Part shown: one piece after another, positions 39,174 to 50,690 of the stretch | Numbering within the stretch: the stretch's first letter is position 1 | How the letters are laid out: the number at the start of each line of letters is the position of its first letter | Assembly: GCA_029204225.1 (NCBI GenBank) | Contig: CM055112.1 | Coordinates: 22,820,578 to 22,884,577, forward strand | DNA from: Diphasiastrum complanatum | Lineage: Eukaryota > Streptophyta > Lycopodiopsida > Lycopodiales > Lycopodiaceae | Length of the DNA: 64,000 nt | Direction of reading: 5' to 3' | Notes under the pieces: model-generated | The model's database searches: none | What the model was told of the DNA's origin: nothing | What the model saw: the letters and a program-made list of their open reading frames with translations, nothing else | Position numbers and translations under genes: made by a program

Positions 39174-41389
39174 TATCACTTGTGATGCTTGCAAAATTTT
39201 AAAAGGATCATAGATTTAGTGCTACAGATCCACTATACAAAATTCATAAAATTACCAAAAATCATAATATCCACTGTTAATGAGTATTAACATTATACAT
39301 AAAGCTATCTAGAATCTATGTTGTATTAAACTTTTTTTTATTTATTTTGTTTTGAACCAAAATTTGAGAACAAATTTGTGGTTATTTTCTAGAATATGTA
39401 TATGTTGTTTAATTAACAATTTAGCTTTTTACAAGCATACTAAGATGCTAGTGATGATGGACACAAATAAAGTGAAAGTATTTGGTTGGCTAAATGATGT
39501 GCACAAGCAACAATGATGAAAGCTTTTGCTCAATTTTTATATAAATGTCTACCCTTTCATTTTGCAAGCTATATTCCTTGTGTTTCCTTAAGAAGAAAGG
39601 TTTGCTTACAAAAGTGTTTCTTTGGCATAAACATATTAAGACTTATTTTACATTTCTTTCACTTATCCAAGAAGTTAGTACCATAAGTAATGGCTCAATA
39701 AAACTCTCACTTAATTGATAGATGCTCCAAGTTTTTCACCCCAACAAATATAACTTCATAAATTAAGGAAATTGGCTAATGTATGGCCTTTTGCCAACAT
39801 CAAAAGATTAGAGGTGGAAAGGAAAGAACGTGGAAGAATCACAACAAATGAATGATATGTGACTGGGTCCTCATACAGCTATCAATTACATTTTAGGCCT
39901 TCTTTGGAATAACAAGATGTAAGCAATAATCTCGAGTACTGGAGTATGGTGTATCCAAGTCTATAATTATGCCAAATCCTATGTACAAGACGTGGGCATA
40001 ACATTCTTCCCCTCTTGAATAGGTTATGTTCTTAGAACATGAAAGAAAACCAAAAATCATTTATTCAAATTTTAACATTTGCCCAGAAAATCATTATTCT
40101 TAGTCTGACTTCAAATATCAAACCAGTACTCAAAGATAAAATGATACTCCAAATATTTATCTCTGCTTTGGAGTACAAATTCAAGTTTGAAAACTAAGCG
40201 ATAATTTTTTCCATCTGGGTTCCGCTCTCTATGAGTTGGTAACATCACTTTCATGTAAATCACTTTTCATGAAACATTGGGTGAAGTATTACCTAACTCA
40301 GGAGATCAAAGTTCAAGAAAACTAATAATTACAATATGAAACTATCCACAATTTCTTGTAGACAATTCATAAATGCTTCTTGGTACAAATACTCTTAGAG
40401 CATCCAAAATTCTAAGATATGATACTTCAGCCAACTAGAATCTCTAAGAAAATCAAGATAAAAAAAAATGATTTAAACTCAACCCTGAGTATCCTAGATA
40501 CTCTCTTGAGTTAAATATCATTGTTTCTAGCAGCTCATGCAAGAAAATAACAATCATTCCATCTTATTAGATTTGTTTGTCCCCTATAACCATCATAGAT
40601 CTAGTCTGGACATCGTACACAAGCATTTACAGACTATAGCATGTGGCCACAAGTAAACAATTTACTTTATGAGAATGCTTGTGAAACACCAATGTTCTTA
40701 GATCACTTGAGTAAAGAAATTTAGATCACTTGCGTAAAGAAATTTAGATCGAGAATAACTTGTCACACATAAGAATCGACACATTTACTTATAATCCTCA
40801 GATAATAATCAAGTACCTATTCATAATTCGTCACTCACAAATATTTATATCCCTATGATTTGTCAATCATAATTCACTAAAATCCAAAACCATACTTAAT
40901 CATTAAATGATACTGGAGTATACCTCAAAACCTTAGCATAAATGAAAATTATCCAACTTCTATATGCAACAGGTAATTAAAGATAGAAGACACACCAAAA
41001 ATGTATTGATAACTATCCTCAACTACAAAAAAGTTTAGATTACTATCTAGAATTGGATCTAGATAGCCCAAGTTCTGCTAAATTCCATATAACTTCAATT
41101 GTCATTCTTGAAATCATTATGATTTGTCATTCAACTGAGCTCTTTGGGATAAAATCACTAATGGAACTGAGTCTTTCTCGATTGAGAAATATTCTATACC
41201 AAGAATACCATATATCTCATGCATATTATTATAACTGATGAATTTCAATGACTCAGTCATGTGTCTTACAAGCAATATAAATAAAAACAAACAGTTTCGA
41301 GTGAATTTCTTTCACACCACTCGTTTAATTAATTAAAATACAAGAAAAAATACTACGGCTTTAAAAAACAGAAACTCGATGTTTCTTCA
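39174..41389. other. AT-rich intergenic stretch
   Basis: About 2.2 kb shows no supportable gene. A perfect-looking 23-bp duplication with one mismatch lies at 40698-40743 (TTAGATCACTTG(A/C)GTAAAGAAAT). Confidence 0.5.
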
Positions 41390-41712
41390 GCTCTCTCTTA
41401 AACCGTGTATTTTCTTGATTCCCAAGTTGGCTCTCTGCCTTTCAAACATTGCCTTGTCTAATGCCTTTGTAACAATACCAGCTACCATCTGCTTTGTCGG
41501 TATGAAAACGGCCTTCAGCTCTCGTCCTTCTCAACCAAATCCCTGATCAAGTGATACTTGATGGCGATGTGCTTCGTTCTGGAGTGGAACATTGGGTCTT
41601 TTGTCAGATGAATAGCAGAGCTGTTGTCCATGTGCAGGATCAATGGCTCATTGGTGTTCTGTCCTAGTCCACCTAAAAACTGTCTGAGATATCTACTGAT
41701 AAAATTGAACAA
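41390..41712 (-). mobile_element. Ty1/copia RNase H fragment G
   Basis: Minus-strand text LILHMDNSSAIHLTKDP, then HSRTKHIAIKYHLIRD, is the C-terminal part of a copia RNase H. It continues to an ITKAL-like ending near 41450. Only the 3' end of pol is present, with no recognised LTR partner. It is a broken fossil. Confidence 0.75.
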
Positions 41713-43199
41713 GCATCACAGCATTCACAGATTACACATTGAGCAGAAAAATGATGTACTCGTCTATAATCTCAGAATCAAGTATACATTAAAATTCTTT
41801 CTTAAGTGTTGTCTGTTTCCCAGACCAGCGCGTCGGCATGATAGAGGTCTTCTCTTCCCACGAAAGGAACTAGTTACTGCTAGATCTATATTTCTTCCTT
41901 GATACGGGTCTCACTGAGTGCTGCGTTCAGGAAACTATATATCTCTGTCTATATCTTTCGTTGATCCTTTATGTGATCAATCCAGAGATCTGATTAAAGT
42001 AAAAGATCTAATCAAAGAAAATGCATTAGCCTTAACAAAACTGATTTTAGCTTTGTGTCATTGTCCTCCATGAATTAGCCACCTCCTGCCCATTGCGCAG
42101 TGCCTTCTAGATTTTCAATTGTTTTATGACCAGCATAGGATAATGTTAAGTTTGTGAAGCACATTTAGTTTCATGTGTCAACTTTGCATAAGTCTTAGTT
42201 AAAAAAAAATTAAAGTTGCTATGTCAACAAGATAGCTTTTTTAATAAAGCCACACCTGATTCTCAATATATTTCTGTAAATGATGTGACATCATCATCAT
42301 TTACCCATTCATCTTCTGAAATTCCTCATGTAAGTACTTTTCAAAAAATGACACGAACAAGTTCCAATCCTTTTCTTATCATGAAAGACTTTTTCATTTC
42401 GTGTTTAGACAATTGAAGGCAGCTGCTCCCTGAAAAATCAGTTGCATTACACTATATCCTTTGGAAAACCGTCAGAAAAGAAAATGATACCATAAACGAT
42501 TCTTTGATGATGGTTTTAGGGGGCGTATAGTAGCATTTTCAATATCAGTTTCAAAAAATGAGTAGATATCAGGTCAGTGCAATTGTGAGCTTTGAGCTTA
42601 CCAAACCTGCTTTGAAATATACTTATGATAAAACTATCCAATAATAGTTCCTTGACTTTGCTCAAAGACTAGTTTTTCATGTAATTCAAGTGTGCTTACT
42701 CTTACAGACAGCTGATTGAAGATGAAGATCGTCCCTTATGCCATGTCCAGCATATGAAAAATTCGATGAAGATATGATATTAACAAAGATGTTTATTTAT
42801 TCAAACCTTTTTACATTCTCCTCTACGCAACCTAATAATCATAAAGCTCTTACATAAAACAAGTGCTACTAGTGAGAGAGAGCTGCATGAAGAGGTAAGA
42901 AAATATTTTTAAAAATTGATTTGTTAGTATTGTGGAGAGAGTGGATGAAGAACAAAACATTTCTCTTACAGAACAGTTTTGATGTTCTTTGGTCCCAGGT
43001 ACCATTGGTGTCATATGAAAAATAATAGAACAAGTCAAGTTTTAGTGACCATGAATATGGCACCACTGGTCTCAGGTCTCTTTATTTATTCTACTCCATA
43101 AAGAGACTTTATCCCTGACTAGATTTTTTATAGTATTTAGAAGATTTAACACGAGATTAGCCTTTAAGGTTGCTGCTGCTTCAAAACACTTCTCAATAA
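41713..43199. other. Unassigned AT-rich segment
   Basis: Short ORFs such as 42216-42416 (+) have serine-rich, protein-like text but no family could be named. The segment could include the 3' flank of the MIC60 gene that ends at 43753 on the minus strand. Confidence 0.35.
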
Positions 43200-43400
43200 A
43201 GCCCATAGCTTCATTTTTGAAACTCTTATTACAGACGCTGGAAACATACCCTGGATCATATTTGTGGCTAAAGCCTAAGAGTAATGGAATCAAAATTCTC
43301 AAAAAAGCCCATAGCTTCATTTTTGAAACTTTTATTACAGACGCTGGAACATACCCTGGATCATATTTGTGGCTAGGAGTAATGGAATCAAAATTTGAGA
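43200..43400 (+). repeat. Tandem duplication, 106 bp x 2
   Basis: AGCCCATAGCTTCATTTTTG begins at 43200 and again at 43306. The copies are nearly identical over about 95 bp apart from small length differences, which indicates a fairly recent local duplication. Confidence 0.85.
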
Positions 43401-43752
43401 AGATCAATGAATTGGATGCTGATGACATGACTGCAAATGAAATATTAACTTTACTACTAGACCAGCAAAATCTTAACCCTTTAGCATCCACCGCTATAAA
43501 ACTCAGCTGTAGTTATACCAGATGAAAGAGGCCTCGACATGCTGCACACCCATCCTTCGGAAAGTAGCATGCGACCAATGGAACACTGTGATTTGAAAGG
43601 CAAGGAAAGCTTAAGCAACTGATACTCCCAATTGTATAAGTTGAACTTGAACACATTGGAGAAAAGATCTTAACAGCTCCACTTCACTTATTCATTGACA
43701 CCTTACCATCTTATAAGAAGAACTGGCCATACATAAATCCCAACACTGTTTT

Positions 43753-43998
43753 TCAGAAGAAACTCAAAGAAGTTGCAATGCTGTGTGCCCTAAGCACAGA
43801 ACAAGCCTGTTCCATGACTACTCGATGGCGAACTTCTCTAGCCCATTCACCAGCAAGTTTTTGAGCTTTTGTTCCAGTAGAACCTCTCTCTAAAGCATCA
43901 GCTGCTTCCGCTAGCTTTCCCTCTGCGAGAAACAAAGCCACCTGCCCAAGAACTGCTTCAATCCCATTGTTTGCATCCCTAGAGCCTTCTTCACTGAC
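43753..43998 (-). CDS. MIC60: MIC60/mitofilin, last exon
   Basis: MIC60 is the core inner-membrane protein of the mitochondrial MICOS complex, which shapes cristae junctions. This exon encodes 81 residues and a stop. The text reads NNGIEAVLGQVALFLAEGKL, then AEAADALERG, then AGEWAREVRHRVVMEQA, ending LRAHSIATSLSFF. It matches the conserved C-terminal mitofilin signature region, in which a GKLAEAA motif and a W-x-R-x-x-R helix are typical, from memory of plant MIC60 proteins. The acceptor (ATGCAG, cut before GTCAGT) is in phase 0, as is the donor of the preceding exon at 46414. The upstream exons coding for the mitochondrial targeting signal, membrane segment and coiled coil are not in view. 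It may be a live gene with very large introns or a partial copy. Confidence 0.75.
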   Translation of the reverse strand, partial: VSEEGSRDANNGIEAVLGQVALFLAEGKLAEAADALERGSTGTKAQKLAGEWAREVRHRVVMEQACSVLRAHSIATSLSFF

Positions 43999-46413
43999 CT
44001 GCATGGAGCATTTTGATATAAGAGAATGCATGAGAAACCTTTCCCGGTTCCTTAATACATTTTACATCAGATAGATCAGGCAATAACATTTCTACATTTG
44101 CAGTCTTGACGTTTCAGGGCATCCTCTTTTCCATGTGTGGTGACTGTTTGAACCAAATAGAATGGTGATGTTATGATCAATAAGAAAAAAGCATGGGCTC
44201 GATTCATCATCCGGAATCTAATGGTCAGAAGGAGACGACTAATCAGACAATGGAACAAATGCTTTGTGCATATGTTTCACTTAGGCAATCTCATTGGGAA
44301 AGGTATCTTCCATTGATTGAGTTTGCTTATAACAGTAATAAGCATTCAGCTACTGGATATAGCCCGTTTATGCTTATGTATGGATTTCAACCTAGATCTC
44401 CGGTAACGGTTGAAATTGAGTCGATTAAAGTTTAAAAAGTGGCCGATTTCGTGCGAAAAATGCTACAATTAGCACGTGAAAATGTTCTGAGTGCCCAGGA
44501 TCGGGTCAGACATTTTGATAACTTGAAAAGATCGCCTTGAGATTTTCAAGTTGGTGATTGGGTATATCTTAGAATTCCGAAGGATTCTGAGGTAATGCAT
44601 ATTGGGAAGCATTAAAAATTGTCTACTCGTTATAGTGGACCATATAGAATCTTAAAAAAGATTGGATCTTTAGCTTACCAATTAGATTTGCCAGACGAGA
44701 TTAAGGCTCATCCTATGTTCCATGTAAGTCGTGTAAAGATGAGTTTACATAAGGGGGATCACCTTGGTTCTACTAAAAGTCTAGATTCATTTGAAGACTT
44801 GTCTGAAAGGATTCCTTTGGAACCTGAAAAGATACTTGATATGAAAAAAACGATTGCGTAATCGGGAGGTTATTGAGCATCAGATTCGTTGGAAAGGACA
44901 TTCTGATGATGAGGATTCATGGGAACTAGAAGGTAATCTAAAGAGAAGGTTCCCTAACTTTAAGTTTTGAGGACAGAACTAAAATAAGGGGGGAAATATG
45001 TCATGGCCCTAATGGGGGTTTGGAACATTAGGAGGTGCCTTGGACATAGGGACCGGGCCTAATCTGGATAGTGCTCGAGTAGGACCACAAGGTCACACCC
45101 ACATGTGGTATTAGCATGTGTGTTGCATCCTAGTATGGGATAGGATGTATATGCAATGTGCTTTTGCATGGGCCTTAGCTACTATGGGTTAGGGGTACCT
45201 ACATGCAGTGGACATGCGTGGGAGTTTGGCATGGACTGATAGTATGCTTACATGTGGATTCAGTGCATGGGCAGGTGAGGTAGGCTCTACGCTCTATATA
45301 TACCTTCACTTGTGTCCATGAGGATCGTTGAGAGTCTGCAGCCGTTATGCTGTCGGATTGGTAAACGCTTATCCTATTGTGATTTGCCTAATTCCCTAGT
45401 GCTCGGGGGCTAGATCAGCAAAGATCTAGGATATGTTGGGTTGGATTGGTCTACTGCACTTCCCTTCAGTGTTCTTGGAGCTCTACCTAGATTGGGAGTC
45501 TTGGGGGAATTTTTACTATCCTTGTGCAACACATTCTATACTACGGCATTCATGTGGGACTCTTGCGTTATGAAACTTGGTTGGTGTCTCTTCATATTCG
45601 GCAGAGTTATAGAAGCATTCTTTAGCATGACAAATATATTCAAACCTTGAGATGTTTATTACAATAGGCTGTTATAGGTGGCATGGAGTACCTTAAAATG
45701 TATTGCATCATCTACCAATTGCATTCAAGTGACATCGTTAGGTTTTAAAAGTCTCTCGATCTCTCTTTGTATCTCTTATGGCATTCTTTATGTACGACAC
45801 TCATGTATGCTTTATTTTTTCGTACATTAGGCTGGCGGCTGGCATGGCATCCATTTCTATGAAGAAGAGTTATTATGGCACATATTAGCCTTATTTTTCA
45901 TCTTGATTCTTGCAATGGCAGTCACAGTCTAATCATTAAGGCAGTGTGATCACTGTCAAAGGCGTTTGTCAGTTGTTCAAGTTTTCTGGTAACAAGTTTG
46001 CCAAGTAGATTTTGAGGATTTCTTCAGTGTACACATTCCACAACAATTGAAGGTATTGTCTTTTTGTTGCGGAGTCAAGCACCCTCTATCAGCATCAGAT
46101 ATCTCTCCTTAGTGGGACTAATTTATTATTTTACTTCACTTAGAATGCTTTATGATCATAAAAAGTTTTGTTTTTTTCGCTTGAAATGCTTGCTACTGCC
46201 TTCATTTGTGGACATATAAACTTAAAGGATGCACAAACTAATTTGAATAGTTTTGAAGCCACTTCCTCATAAGACTATAGCCAGCAGCATTACGGTTGCG
46301 CAAATCACCTATTCTAACTTTTCCAAACTATTAATTTCTTTCCCAGACATGTTGTAACTGTCATGTAAATAACAATAAGTTTAAACTTTAGTAGTACGAA
46401 CTCCTACACTTAC
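43999..46413 (-). other. MIC60 intron (2415 bp) with gypsy insertion
   Basis: The intron lies between the two MIC60 exons. It is bounded on the minus strand by GTAAGTG after the upstream exon and ATGCAG before the last exon, with both junctions in phase 0. Roughly half of it is a Ty3/gypsy chromovirus fragment inserted antisense to the gene (44190 to about 45600). Confidence 0.7.
44190..45650 (+). mobile_element. Ty3/gypsy chromovirus fragment (integrase C-terminus, chromodomain, LTR start)
   Basis: The + strand integrase tail (HPESNGQKETTNQTMEQML, then YNSNKHSATGYSPFMLMYG, 44190-44430) is followed by SH3-like text (STRYSGPYRILKKIG near 44625). A chromodomain-like end follows (IRWKGHSDDEDSWE, about 44890-44930). 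A polypurine tract (AATAAGGGGGGAAATA) and an LTR starting TGTCATGGCCC at 44999 come next, with a TATATATA box near 45295. The right LTR end is uncertain. This is the 3' part of a chromovirus, the gypsy lineage that carries a chromodomain at the integrase end. It is a broken fossil with a few breaks. Confidence 0.8.
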
Positions 46414-46515
46414 CTTCAAGGAAGAAGCCAGCCATGCAAGTGCATGCGTCAACACACCACCACCAGCAACAGGTATTAAGGCTAATTCGCTCAGTTGTCG
46501 CCTGATCTTCGAAAA
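46414..46515 (-). CDS. MIC60: MIC60/mitofilin, penultimate visible exon
   Basis: This is a 102-bp exon (34 codons) with an acceptor reading CTGCTCTCAG before it and a perfect donor, GTAAGTG, after it. It encodes FSKIRRQLSELALIPVAGGG followed by VLTHALAWLASSLK. The IP-x-x-GGG-x-LTHA pattern is the conserved mitofilin motif that precedes the C-terminal domain, as I recall it from plant MIC60. Together with the exon at 43753-43998 it makes an ordered, phase-compatible pair on the same strand, which supports a real host gene. No further upstream exon was found before the hAT region, so the next intron would be long or the gene copy begins here. Confidence 0.75.
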
Positions 46516-47104
46516 CTGAGAGCAGAGTATAGGAGTAGGTTTTAGAATTATCCAATGAGTAACCAAAGCCCATGAAAAAACGATCACAGTTGTCAAGAAA
46601 TAGCATCTTGTTCTGCTTAATCCCGAATTAAAAAACATAATTATATTATCAAAGTCCTTTCATTCAGAGGTAGAATATATGAATAAAAAATAAAATATAC
46701 ATGCTCATGAAATAAAACATTCACAGATAGACAATGTCAAAAGTCCTACCAAAAACCAAATGCACTTCTCTTCAAAAAGGTATAAATCATGAAATGATTC
46801 TACTACATTCAAAGAGAAAGTAGCCAATTACTTTTTCCCCATCATCGTAGATTCACATGAGTTAAAACCATGAGAAAAACTGATTGAATTGCGTTAAGGT
46901 TTCAAAACAATTTGTTTAAGAAAAATTAAGGCCAAGTCTTAGCAAGATGAGTGGTGAAGTTATGTGAAAACATCATGCATGAGTCCAAATTCGGGAGGAC
47001 ATCAAAATTGCAGATTGTTGATTATTTCAGATCAAAAACACAATATTGACCCTTTGATGAATCTATGTTGATGAATAATACAAAAATTCTTAGATAAAAC
47101 TACA
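46516..47104. other. AT-rich segment upstream of the MIC60 exon
   Basis: No further MIC60 exon or other gene was recognised. It is probably intron. Confidence 0.4.
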
Positions 47105-47674
47105 ATGCAAGGTGCTTGTGATTTTGCCGAGATAAGCAGGGAAGCATATGATACAATCTTTAAACATGCTTGTGATTTTGCCGAGATAAGCAGGGAAGCA
47201 TATGATACAATCTTTAAACTTATTAGAGAAGCATTTAAGCAAGTTTGTATTAAAAAGGTTCCTCTTCCAAGGTCATATCATTTGAAGCATGAGAGAAGTA
47301 ACTTAAATATAGGAATGCATAAAATTATAGGCACTCCATTTCATATTGAAGAGACATATCAAACTGAAGGAAGATCAATTTCCTACAATGCATCAAATAA
47401 CCTATTTGTGGATGTAAATCAGTTACTAAGATATATGATTGTTTTTTATGAAATCACAATGGAAAAGGTAGGTGGTAAAATAATCATAGTGCTTAGGTTA
47501 GATGACTCAGAAATACTTAAAGGGCAAAAGATGGAGAGGGTTAGTATAACTCTCATGAACGACTTGGACAATCAATCGATCCAGGAGATTTTAACTTCAT
47601 TGTCCAGCCAAAAAAAGATATCTGGTGGTTGGCAGCTTTCCAGGTATATTTGCTCATTCAATAATGAAATATGA
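47105..47674 (+). CDS. Unrecognised 189-codon ORF with internal 18-residue duplication
   Basis: This open frame on + includes a perfect 54-bp in-frame tandem duplication (47113-47220) encoding CDFAEISREAYDTIFK twice. The rest reads like globular protein (LPRSYHLKHERSNLNIG, VNQLLRYMIVFYEITMEKVG, KIIIVLRLDDSEILKGQKME). It ends just before the point where hAT transposase sequence begins at about 47685. I do not recognise it. It could be an exon of an unknown transposon protein or a captured gene fragment. The AT-rich base use differs sharply from the GC-rich hAT next to it, so the junction near 47680 joins two unrelated sequences. Confidence 0.45.
   Translation: MQGACDFAEISREAYDTIFKHACDFAEISREAYDTIFKLIREAFKQVCIKKVPLPRSYHLKHERSNLNIGMHKIIGTPFHIEETYQTEGRSISYNASNNLFVDVNQLLRYMIVFYEITMEKVGGKIIIVLRLDDSEILKGQKMERVSITLMNDLDNQSIQEILTSLSSQKKISGGWQLSRYICSFNNEI
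47113..47220 (+). repeat. Perfect 54-bp tandem duplication
   Basis: Units at 47113-47166 and 47167-47220 are identical over the full period and keep the reading frame. They are recent by the absence of differences. Confidence 0.9.
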
Positions 47675-47852
47675 TTGAAGTTTTCCGTCGGGCGTCTACC
47701 TTGGGTCAATGAGCTTCTCAAGAAGGCACTTGCGATTGTGGACTTCATCACACGCAAGCGCCGCACCACTGCTCTTTTCCGCACATTCAGCAAGTAAGAG
47801 ACTACTCAATTTTTAGCTCATTTACAGTTCCGTTGCACACGCCAATAATTCC

Positions 47853-47871
47853 AGGGTTTAGGGTTTAGGGG
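47853..47871 (+). other. Telobox-like (TTTAGGG)2 in a hAT intron
   Basis: AGGGTTTAGGGTTTAGGGG lies in the 123-bp intron 47794-47916. It is two units of the plant telomere repeat. Such teloboxes are common in plant 5' regions, so this alone does not mark a former telomere. Confidence 0.8.
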
Positions 47872-48626
47872 CAAATGCGTTTTTGTGTGTGGGTCTTATT
47901 TCGTTTTGCAATGCAGGCTGGATTTGAAGAAGCCTGCTCCGACCCGCTTCGCCTATCAGTTCCTCATGCTCGAGCGGCTACACCAACTGAAGGGGGATTT
48001 GCTGCGCATCGCCACTTCGCAGCGTTCACGGAGATGGACCTGTCCCAGACCCCAGAGGGCTTGGCCTTCCACGACATCCTCTTCATGGAGCCCTTTTGGT
48101 CAGATATGCAGCAGCTCATGGATGTCCTGTGCCCCATGTATTATGTTTTGAGGCTTGTTGATTGTGAGGTGTGCACAATGGGCCTCATATACGAGTTTAT
48201 GGACCGCATAGGCGAATCTCACATGTTCCAAGCTGGACGCGGCAAGGTATACCTTTTTACGTCTCACGATCTTTCCTTCCATTCGCACTCCAGTTAGTGT
48301 TGTAGCATGCAATTATGTAATTGTTGCTCCACATGTTCCGCGGGTTGGCGCCTATCAGGCGCTTATGGCAACGGCGATGGGAGAAGTTTCACCGGCCGAT
48401 TCACAGTGTAGCCCACATACTTCATCCATTGTGGCACTGTGAGCGACAGTACAGAGATGGGGAGCTGCGTGCGGACTGGTTCACATACATCCGCCTCCTC
48501 TACAGCGACCCTCATTACTGTAGCTCCCTTGAGGGCCAGACGTTGCAGTTCAAGTACACTCTTGCTCTACCTTTGCATGATTTTCGACTTCCCTTTGCTT
48601 GCTCAATTCAGCTCACGCACACCCTT

Positions 48627-50284
48627 GCTCAATTTCAGGCACACCCTGGGGTTGTTCGGCGAGGACCTTGCTTGCATGCAGGATAACAGCCTGCAGCCTG
48701 TTACATGGTGGGAGAGCTTCGGCGCTGCACAGATTGAGCTGCAAAAGCTCGCGTTCCACATCCTATCACAGGTAGGTCTTCTAGTCAGCCAGTTCCATTC
48801 ATCTATACAGTTTCCACATTGACTCTATAAGGCCGTAACTCACTTAAGTAGCTGCTTATTAATGCAAATCCGTCATGTTATGTAGGATTGTTCTGCGTGC
48901 GTGTGTGAGCGGAACTAGTCAGCATTCAGCCTTGTTCACACGAACAGGGGGAACCGCCTCGCAGGAGCAGTGCAATGACTTGGTGTACTGCAACACGAAC
49001 ACCGGGGTTGTTCGACGCATCGCAAACCGCATGAACGCAGGAGGCGCACACGCCCTACTACTGCAGGTAAGTTTGTATGCTCTATCGTTTTGCTTTGGTG
49101 CTGTAGCATGCAATCAGTTTAATGCCATCACGTTGCTTCGACTATTCTCACGAATGATTGACTTGTGTAGGTCAATCCGGATGACTGCTTGGTTGTCGGG
49201 GCTGATCTAGAGCCAGAGCCAGAGGTTGATGCAGACGAGAAGGCTCGGTGTGCTATGCGGGGGGATCCCGAGGATGAGAATGATCCTGATGTCAAGGATA
49301 CTCTTCGAGGCCCCCCCCCCCCCCTCCCTGCTGACGTACCATTCCCCTCCTCTTCTGATGACGACACATATGATTCAGACGAGAAAGTCGACATCGTGGG
49401 GGATGGTTACCGTGCCCCACCCCATACTCCCGCCAGCAAGACCAGCGTGTTCGACATCTCAAGACATCACAGGCAGGCGGTTCCCAGAGTGCCCCTCATG
49501 GCAAAGGGAGACCCCTAGGCAGGAGTGTGCCACAGAGGGTTCCCTCCGGCAGACCCAGAGGCAGACCTTGGAAGAGGGCACGCACAGATGATTTTTCCAG
49601 TCGTCTCTTGGCCGGTGTTGGCCCAGACTTGGAGGAGTCTCAGATGCCTCCATACATAGACTCTCAGATGGGGGCAACCACAGACTCTCAACCAGACTTT
49701 GTATTTGGCACCCCTGTAGATGCATCTGGCACGAAGAGGAATGATACACATAGAACATTTCAAATTTTTCTCTACTAAGTGCCTTAGTAAAGATATCTGC
49801 TGCTTGATCGTTGGTATCACAATACTCGAGCTGAATTTCTCCGCTTTGTATCTTCTCTCGTAAGAAGTGTTGGTCCACCTCAATATGCTTCGTACGAGCA
49901 CAGGATTTTTGGCAAGCTGGATGCAACTCTGGCTATCACAATGAAGAATAGTAGGACCACCCTGTGGAATCTGCACCTCCCCAAGAAGTCTCCTGAGCCA
50001 TATTGCCTCGCAGGTAGCTTTCGCCGCTGCCCTATACTCAGCCTCTGTCGATGATAAGGTAATTGTGGGCTGTTTCTTGCTGCACCAAGAAATGGCCCCC
50101 GAACCAAGGTTGAAAGTGTAACCTGTGGTCGACTTTCGATCATCCCTATCACCTGCCTGATCCGAATCGGTAAAGCCTCCAAGCTGAAGCTTTCCGTCAT
50201 CTATGTACTCAATCCCATAGCAGGTTGCCCCTTTGACATACCTCAAAACCCTCTCAGCTGCTTTCCAATGTGCTTCAGTTGGAG
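48627..50284 (+). repeat. Segmental duplication, left copy
   Basis: This 1.66-kb segment reappears at 56274-57926 (offset about 7.64 kb) with only scattered differences. It covers the hAT exons from the WWESFG block through the AT-hook tail and the first 0.5 kb of a copia element on the minus strand. Both copies share the hAT/copia junction, so the copia arrival predates the duplication. Confidence 0.9.
49754..50284 (-). mobile_element. Ty1/copia RNase H fragment H1
   Basis: Minus-strand copia RNase H text is present (SDQAGDRDDRKSTTGYTFNL, WCSKKQPTITLSSTEAEYRA, CDSQSCIQLAKNP, then DIFTKALSREKFEMF). It belongs to the same element as fragment H2 at 57400-60120, through the segmental duplication. 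No LTR is attached on either side here. It is a fossil. Confidence 0.88.
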
Positions 50285-50285
50285 T

Positions 50286-50451
50286 GTGGAGGAGCAGACC
50301 ATGGACCCAATCGGAGTGCAGCATGTGGGGGAGCAATACATCCAGACAGGTACACCGTCACATGGGCACTGTGGAGGAGCAGACTAGGGACCCAATCGGA
50401 CTACAGCATGTGGGGGAGCAATACATGGGGCAGGTACAATAGCACATGGGA
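50286..50451 (+). repeat. Tandem repeat, 85 bp x 2
   Basis: GTGGAGGAGCAGAC starts at 50286 and 50371. The copies share CCAATCGGA, CAGCATGTGGGGGAGCAATA and CAGGTACA. The repeat directly abuts the end of the copia fragment and probably lies in the hAT tail. Confidence 0.75.
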
Positions 50452-50504
50452 TCATCAACAAAAGTAGATTGGGAAACAGGCTGTGGGGTTAAATAGGCAC
50501 TCAC

Positions 50505-50690
50505 GAGACAGTGAGAGAGCCAGTGAGAGGCTGTGAGAGGCATTGTGAGAAGCTGTGAGGGAGAGCCAGTGGGAGGCTGTGAGAGAGAGGCATTGTGAGA
50601 GGCTGTGTCACAGACCGAGTGAGAGGCTGTGAGAGGGGGGCTGTGAGAGAGCCAGTGAGAGCCATTGAGAGGCTATGAGGGTCATTTCGA
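50505..50690 (+). repeat. Minisatellite of GAGAGGCTGTGA type
   Basis: Variable units of GTGAGAGGCTGTGAGA, CCAGTGAGAGGC and GGCATTGTGAGA recur about ten times. The array is imperfect and of mixed unit length. It precedes the last open stretch of the + hAT tail. Confidence 0.8.

Noticed and set aside
47853-47871. Former telomere end
   Set aside because: Only two TTTAGGG units in a short intron. This is a common telobox, not an interstitial telomere array.
48919-49394. Minus-strand ORFs over the hAT tail exons
   Set aside because: Serine- and glycine-rich complements of acidic coding sequence on +, without motifs.
50505-50690. CRISPR-like array
   Set aside because: Units are contiguous and variable with no spacers, and the setting is a plant nuclear genome. 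It is a minisatellite.
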